This document shows positions 58,069 through 64,000 of a DNA stretch of 64,000 nt, one piece after another; positions within the stretch are counted from its first letter, which is position 1; each line of letters opens with the position of its first letter. A program made the position numbers and the translations under genes. Source of the stretch: Liolophura sinensis (taxonomy: Eukaryota > Mollusca > Polyplacophora > Chitonida > Chitonidae); NCBI RefSeq assembly GCF_032854445.1, contig NC_088300.1, forward strand, positions 25,587,608-25,651,607, written 5' to 3'. The notes below the pieces were generated by a model, which did no database searches, was not told the DNA's origin, and saw only the letters and a program-made list of their open reading frames with translations.

Positions 58069-61000
58069 ATATATACTAAGGCATATAATTCATGTACTAA
58101 CATAATATATGGTGTTGGTCAGGGGGATGGGTGAAGGCCATGGGGAAAACTTGAAGGAATCCCCTATCCAGAGCATCAACTAATCCAGCAGAAGTTGGCG
58201 AGTTTAAATACTCATCTGTTTGAGTTTATACAGACTGACACTGGATTTGCATCATCTGCTATGCAGCCTGAACAAGCATGTTTATATTGTAAGAGAAAAA
58301 CTGTTCATGTTGTGCTCTGTTGTGGATAAAGAAAAGCAGAATTGTAGGAGTAGGAAAACTTCCATGTTTCAATCTAATCATGAAATTATGGTACTTGTAG
58401 TTCCAATTAAAAGAAAAGACACCAGAACAATTGCACGTATGCATTGAAAAAGTATCCCATTTAAAGTTTAAAAAGCATACGTTTTTATTTTTATGATGTT
58501 GCATAACCAAAATATCACAGTTCACAGTGAGCAAAATTGTGCACATTAAGTACTCTGGCCAATCAGGCATAAGTTATTTCTACAAGATGAGGATGCAGCT
58601 ATTTCTGCTGATGTCCTGCAAACCCTGTTTTGCCTTATAGCCATATGAGTGTGGGGTATGTGTGAGGCGAAAAGGTATCTCAGGTTTCTCTAGCATCGTG
58701 TATCGCATGGCTTAGTAAGAATTTCAGATTAAAAGTCGACATAAAGAGTTACATAGTGCGTCAGAAGAAAAGCCCTCCTTTCTTCCTAAATGATTAAGGT
58801 TATATTATTTGTGGCTTTTCATTTAACCTTATTGAGTACTTCACGTAAGCTGTCATTTTGTGAGACTGGGTCACATATTTTAAGAATTTTTCTGTGAAAA
58901 ACTCCAGTTAACAGAGCCGTTTCTCTTCACCCAGACAGCCTTGGAAGTGGTCCAGTGTCACGCAGAGCTGCGAGACAGTGAGCAGGATTACTCTCGAGCT
59001 CTCGCATTTCGCCGTGCCTCCTGTGTTCTCAAAAGCCTGCCGTTTACGGTGACCAATATGAACCAGATCATAGACCTGAAGGACTTGGGGGGACACAGCA
59101 AGAAAATTATCAAGGTACTGTGTGTGAGTGTATTTGCTCAGGCAGCTAAATGTGAACCTAAATGTTGGTAAGACTAATTTCTGATGAATGTTTGTTGAAA
59201 TATTTCATTTCTTATGCGGCAGCATGAATAAGTTGACTAGAGTATTGCTTATTTATTAATTAATTTAGCCTAGGCAGCTGACTTTATGTTCACTTTCAGT
59301 ATTAAAGAAATTTGGTAAATACATATTTATTGGCAGGATATTTTAGAAGAGGGAGCGTCAGAAGAAGTCGAGAAGATCAGAGAAGATGACTGGTTTCAGT
59401 TGATGAAGGTGAACATTTTTACCTGTATTGTGTGTATGAACTGTTACTCTCCACTTACTGTGGCCTGGATTCCAATTTTTACCTGTATTGTGTGTATGAA
59501 CTGTTACTCTCCACTTACTGTGGCCTGGATTCCAATTTTTACCTGTATTGTGTGTATGAACTGTTACTCTCCACTTACTGTGGCCTGGATTCCAATTTTT
59601 ACCTGTATTGTGTGTATGAACTGTTACTCTCCACTTACTGTGGCCTGGATTCCAATTTTTACCTGTATTGTGTGTATGAACTGTTACTCTCCACTTACTG
59701 TGGCCTGGATTCCAATTTTTACCTGTATTGTGTGTATGAACTGTTACTCTCCACTTACTGTGGCCTGGATTCCAATTTTTACCTGTATTGTGTGTATGAA
59801 CTGTTACTCTCCACTTACTGTGGCCTGGATTCCAATTTTTACCTGTATTGTGTGTATGAACTGTTACTCTCCACTTACTGTGGCCTGGATTCCAATTTTT
59901 ACCTGTATTGTGTGTATGAACTGTTACTCTCCACTTACTGTGGCCTGGATTCCAATTTTTACCTGTATTGTGTGTATGAACTGTTACTCTCCACTTACTG
60001 TGGCCTGGATTCCAATTTCATTCATCATCAAACTTGAAAGCCATTAAGTGAATAATTAATTTATTTGCTTGATTGTTTTTTTCCTGCTGTACAGCAGGGG
60101 CCTAGGCGAATAGGCAACCTGTACCTTCAAGTCTCAGTCAGTGCTCAGCAGTTGGCCTGTTTGAGCCAATGCTTTGACATGACATGCATTTTAGACACCC
60201 GGTTCTGGCTCCCTCCAACTAAGCCTTTCACAAATGAGCTGGTTCATTCTAATCGAACTCTTCCTGTTTTGGCTTTGGCTTATGAGGAGTTGTGTTCAGT
60301 ACCTTGTGAAAGTCAAAGATTCTTGAGTATGGTATTAAACATTATTAAGTAAGTAAATTGTTTTATGTATTGATGAACAAACGAAATAGTATGTTGATTG
60401 TGTAAATTGTAGTACCAGAACAAGCCTGGCCAAGCCATAACCGCTTAAACTATTTTCTGGCTCTGTATTATGTTGTGTACAATTGAATTTTATGAATATT
60501 TATGTGTGAATACGAAAAAATAAGCAATACAGAAATACTTTTATGTCTCTATATACTTTTGTCATTACAAAAAAAGTGTCTTTTTATTCCAAGAATGGTT
60601 TAGAAATTGTCTCTCAGTACGTGTACTCTAAATGGAAAGTGAACACACATTTGTTATATTAATGTATAAATGCATTCATTGTGCTTTGATGTATTATGTG
60701 TTCATGTATATTTTTGTTCAGGAATTTACATCTGTATTTGGCATTGGACCATCCACGGCTAAAAGGTGGATTGAGAAAGGCTGGACAAGTGTGGAAGATG
60801 CTCGAAGAAACATTCACAACTTTTCTGATTGGAGGGTAGTTTGGGGTAAGATTTCTAATTATAGGGTAGTTCGGGAATGGTTTCTGATTGGAGGGTAGCT
60901 TGGGGTAGGATTTCTGATTAAAGGGTAGATTAGGGAAAGATTTCTGATTGGAGGTTAGTTTGGGTTAAGATTTCTGATTGGGGCTTAGTCACTCGCCCCA

Positions 61001-63693
61001 CCCATCCAGCTACTGAGCAACAGGCCTGAAAGTCTATGTGTATATACCACTCCACCAAGCATGCCACAATAGCTTAACCATTTCCTTTATTATCAACAAG
61101 TACATGTAAGTTTAAACCTGGGAAATAACAAGAGTTTCCTCATTATACCATGTGTAGGCCGATAGGCTTAATTGCTCTGTGTATTCATGCCGGCCATCCC
61201 GGAGCTCTTATGCGCATGCAAGAGAGGACAACATTGCACAAGTAGCTCTTACATTACTTCCAAAACCTGGGAATTCATGCTTCCAACTCCCAAATAATGT
61301 GGTATGTATATACTTTTTCATTTTGGTTGGCGTAATCTTTTTAATGAAAGCTGATTGGAAAGTATATCAGTACTCTGTTCACACAAAATTTTATTTTTCT
61401 CAATTGATTGGAAAGTATTTCAAATTATGCAAAATCGTTTTACAGCACGGTCTTTTTCAGATCAGTGTAACAACCTAACTTAGTCTCGTACAGCTGTCAT
61501 TAAACATATGCTCATAGATCATTTTATAAGCAATTTATAACCATTCTTGGTGACCGGCTTGTTACGATGTATGTACCGGGGAAAGTGCTACACAGAGGCA
61601 ATTTATGTGTTCTTTGGTGAAAGCTCCTTTTCTGGGCGGGTCTGGCTGATCATGGGTAAAGTACGGCGTACATCAAAGCGGGACAAGACTGAATAAAGCC
61701 TTTCCATAACTCAATAGACCAGCATGCAGTCGGTCGGTCAGCCGTAACTAGGCCGAGTAGTGCCCCCTACTATTCTACCTCCATGCTTCATTTACATATT
61801 TGATTGTTATTTGATGGCACATTTCAAGAATTTTTCACTTATGTGCTGAGGACTGGTTTTAGGAGGAGCGAGACTGAAATGGCTGGAGTAAACAACCAAG
61901 CCTTGGAGAGTTAGTGGCAAATTCTCCCGTGCGAGACATACTGTTGGAAGACATATCGTCTTCGGTGAACTAAGATGACACAAGAAATCACTTTCGACCA
62001 TGTGTTGTTTTTATTTTAACCAATGTCCTATCATATACATTGTGTCAGGACTGGCATTCCACACAGACCTGACAACAGAAGTGAGTCGTACTGAGGCTGA
62101 TTTCATCCTTAGTTTAGTCACCAGAGAGGTACAAAGTCTGCTACCAGGAGCTATTGTGGAATTAACCGGAGGCTTCAGAAGGTGAGTTCTTCACAGAAAA
62201 AGCCACACAAGGTGCAGGTTCATTCCCAGCCTAAGACTTGTTGATTGTTGATTCCTTTGCGCTCACTGTTCATATAGATTTGGTGCTGATATGCCAGGAT
62301 CAGCAGCGCTACAAGGGCTATGTGCATAGTCTTATTTTTGCTGACAATCACTTGTCTTTCACAAAAATGGCATGCAAGTCTGTATGTCACAGGTGGATAT
62401 ATTTCCTCCACTTATAAAACCGTCTGCCATCATGTGAGATAAAAAAATTTTTATCATGGGGTTAAAAATAAAGGCAACCAATGATATAACCTGAATTATT
62501 TAGAAAGTGGGGTGGAAATAGATCTAGACGGCCACCCTGAATTATTTAGGAAGAGGGGTGGAAATAGATCTAGACGGCCACCCTGAATTATTTAGGAAGA
62601 GGGGTGGAAATAGATCTAGACGGCCACGCTGAATTATTTAGGAAGTGGGGTGGAAATAGATCTAGACGGCCACCCTGAACTATTTAGAAAGTGGGGTGGA
62701 AATAGATCTAGACGGCCACCCTGAATTATTTAGAAAGTGGGGTGGAAATAGATCTAGACGGCCACCCTGAATTATTTAGAAAGTGGGGTGGAAATAGATC
62801 TAGACGGCCACGCTGAATTATTTAGAAAGTGGGGTGGAAATAGATCTAGACGGCCACCCTGAATTATTTAGAAAGTGGGGTGGAAATAGATCTAGACGGC
62901 CACCCTGAATTATTTAGAAAGTGGGGTGGAAATAGATCTAGACGGCCACGCTGAATTATTTAGGAAGAGGGGTGGAAATAGATCTAGACGGCCACCCTGA
63001 ATTATTTAGGAAGAGGGGTGGAAATAGATCTAGACGGCCACAGATTTTTTTTGTAATATGCTTGGTAACTCAGTAAATCAATTTTTAATATTCAGGGGTA
63101 AGCCAAAAGGCCATGATGTTGATTTGCTGATAACACACCCTGTTGAAGGAGAAGAACAGGGACTTCTGGGAAATCTGCTGCAGCGACTGGAGAGCCGAGA
63201 CGTTGTGCTCTGCGGAAATTTGGAACGCTCTACATATACAGACGCCGCTATGGAAAAAGATTTTAAAATCAGTGCGCGTGGCCAGTTAGATCACTTTGAA
63301 AAATGGCTGGGGATTATTAAAATATCTAAAAATCATAATACACTGCAGCCATTATCAGGCGATGCTTATGTGGATACGTCATTGGCAAAAGGAGATACCA
63401 GCGAGATCAAGGGTGATCTGCCGCTAAGTGGCAATCTGGACATAGATACCTACGCCTCAAAGCCAAAACGTCAGAAAGTTAACCCCGACGGTCAAACCTC
63501 TCTTGAACTTGCAGACTCGAAACGAGACTGGTTGGCTCGTCGTGTGGACCTGATTATCTGTCCTTATAGTCAGTTTTTTTATGCGTTGGTGGGCTGGACG
63601 GGCAGTAAACAGTTTAACAGGGATCTACGTCTGTATGCGGCAAAGAAGTTAGACATGAAACTTACAAGCCATGGATTATTTGACCATGCAAGG
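55748..63693 (+). CDS. POLM: Family X DNA polymerase, Pol mu/TdT type (3' end beyond window)
   Basis: Eight exons join in phase into 520 residues: 55748-55902, 56880-57075, 57900-58001, 58935-59114, 59337-59408, 60722-60845, 62049-62181, 63096-63693. The ATG at 55748 has A at -3 and G at +4. A BRCT domain (about 18-95; RPEVTHIVTEF, MTWFTDSMK) recruits Ku/XRCC4-ligase IV in this family. A spacer WACQRVTCLQHHNS and the 8-kDa domain (RRASCVLKSLPF, DLGGHSKKIIK) precede the helix-hairpin-helix VFGIGPSTAKRWIEKG. The palm carries GGFRRGK (317-323), GHDVD with catalytic Asp328 and Asp330, and the third Asp472 in RRVDLIICP; GWTGSKQFNRDLR (487-499) follows. These enzymes fill or extend ends in nonhomologous end joining. 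POLM and DNTT cannot be cleanly separated in an invertebrate; POLM is the usual assignment. The final exon(s) lie to the right. Confidence 0.88.
58018..58078. repeat. (TA)n microsatellite
   Basis: About 60 bases of TA dinucleotides with two interruptions, starting 16 bases after the exon 3 donor of the polymerase gene. Confidence 0.95.
59415..60018 (+). repeat. Ten identical copies of a 60-bp tandem repeat
   Basis: The unit begins TTTTTACCTGTATTGTGTGT and ends GGCCTGGATTCCAA, repeated ten times without a visible substitution, beginning 6 bases after the exon 5 donor (59409) of the polymerase gene. Because the unit is 60 bases long and lacks stops, two frames stay open for over 200 codons; these are not genes. 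Confidence 0.97.
60070..60356 (+). repeat. SINE-like element with a variant tail
   Basis: A GC-richer body (CACCCGGTTCTGGCTCCCTC) ends in ATTCTTGAGTATGGTATTAA then ACATTATTAAGTAAGTAAAT, a variant of the family A tail. The head was not recognised as tRNA-like. Confidence 0.45.
60822..60989 (+). repeat. 30-bp repeat made of an exon end plus its splice donor
   Basis: The first unit is the end of polymerase exon 6 and its donor (TTTCTGATTGGAGGGTAGTT then TGGGGTAAGA; donor GT at 60846). Four to five diverged copies follow, for example TTTCTGATTGGAGGGTAGCT and TTTCTGATTGGAGGTTAGTT, several retaining GGTAGG or GTTAAGA at the donor position. Confidence 0.88.
61790..61965 (-). repeat. Possible degraded SINE family A, reverse
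   Basis: TTGATTGTTATTTGATGGCA, AGAATTTTTCACTTATGTGC and TTAGGAGGAGCGAGAC follow the family A order with heavy change. Lies shortly before polymerase exon 7. Confidence 0.35.
62491..63041 (+). repeat. Twelve-copy 46-bp minisatellite
   Basis: The unit contains CTGAATTATTTAGAAAGTGG then GGTGGAAATAGATCTAGACG and GCCAC. Copies differ at fixed positions (AGAAAGTGG or AGGAAGAGG; CCACCC or CCACGC), so ordered sub-types can be followed along the array. It ends 54 bases before polymerase exon 8. Confidence 0.97.
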
Positions 63694-64000
63694 GTAAGTC
63701 TCTTTTAAGGATAGAGATGGAGGGCACTGCTTTTGTTCAGTTCATGGGTGCTGCAACTCACAGTGACATTTTGAGCAAAATGTATACCTAGAAATAATGT
63801 CAAGTATTGAAAAACTGCATGTCATATGTTTGAAACAAGAAGTAAAAAATGTTCATACTGGTGTATCATTTCATGAATGAACCAAGAAAAGTAAATGGCC
63901 AAAATTGAAGGATTGAGCCTTTGAATCAGCAATAACTGGATTTGAACCCATGACTTTGTTGACTGCAGCAAGCCAGTGAGTGCCCAGGTTTCAATTGGGT
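63694..64000 (+). other. Start of polymerase intron 8
   Basis: Follows a strong GTAAGT donor at 63694. No further polymerase exon is seen; the expected C-terminal segment lies beyond the window. Confidence 0.7.

Noticed and set aside
59400-60047. Long open frame of 215 codons with a 20-residue repeat
   Set aside because: It is the readthrough of a 60-bp tandem repeat in an intron; two frames are open simply because the period is a multiple of three.
60722-60835. Alternative end of polymerase exon 6 at the first GTAGTT donor
   Set aside because: It breaks phase with exon 7 and loses the residues before GLAFHTDL; the GGTAAGA donor at 60846 restores both.
62491-63041. CRISPR-like regular array
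   Set aside because: Units are contiguous with no unique spacers and lie in a eukaryotic intron; it is a minisatellite.

Overview
The window is eukaryotic nuclear DNA, most likely from a mollusc or a close lophotrochozoan relative. The evidence is many small phase-coherent exons with GT/AG borders, long AT-rich introns, and about twenty copies of tRNA-derived SINEs. Most of these share a 3' module ending in AATATTCTTGAGTACGGCGT and an (AAAT)n tail, a kind of tail I associate with molluscan genomes. The species cannot be fixed from sequence alone.

Layout. Positions 1-2900 hold a decayed Ty3/gypsy-type retroelement on the minus strand with a SINE inserted in its pol region. Positions 5681-8101 hold a decayed DNA transposon with two convergent coding regions (THAP plus DDE transposase on plus, SAP-domain protein on minus). 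Positions 8.1-11.9 kb are intergenic and contain a perfect 26-bp inverted repeat.

Three host genes follow. (1) 11932-43388, plus strand: a 30-exon gene for a protein of about 1,818 residues that combines a region resembling the UNC13/Munc13 MUN domain with a C-terminal DEP domain. Both domains appear to be interrupted by long low-complexity inserts. (2) 48238-53808, minus strand: an 8-exon pentameric ligand-gated ion channel subunit of 438 residues that lacks the Cys-loop cysteines and looks like the prokaryotic-type (ELIC/GLIC-like) branch. (3) 55748-63693, plus strand, running toward the right edge: a family X DNA polymerase of the Pol mu/TdT type, with BRCT, 8-kDa/HhH and palm domains; the last exon or exons lie beyond the window.

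Genes 1 and 2 are convergent, and genes 2 and 3 are divergent with about 1.9 kb between their start codons. The genes have no obvious common pathway. The first suggests vesicle priming or membrane traffic, the second ion conduction, the third end-joining DNA repair.

The most unusual signal is a relationship between tandem repeats and 5' splice sites. Four arrays begin at, or within about 20 bases of, an exon end. In two of them (39678-40380 and 60822-60989) the repeat unit itself is the exon end plus its splice donor, so the intron carries many decoy copies of the donor. Exon coordinates below were derived by hand from reading-frame continuity and splice consensus; domain calls are by eye without database searches.
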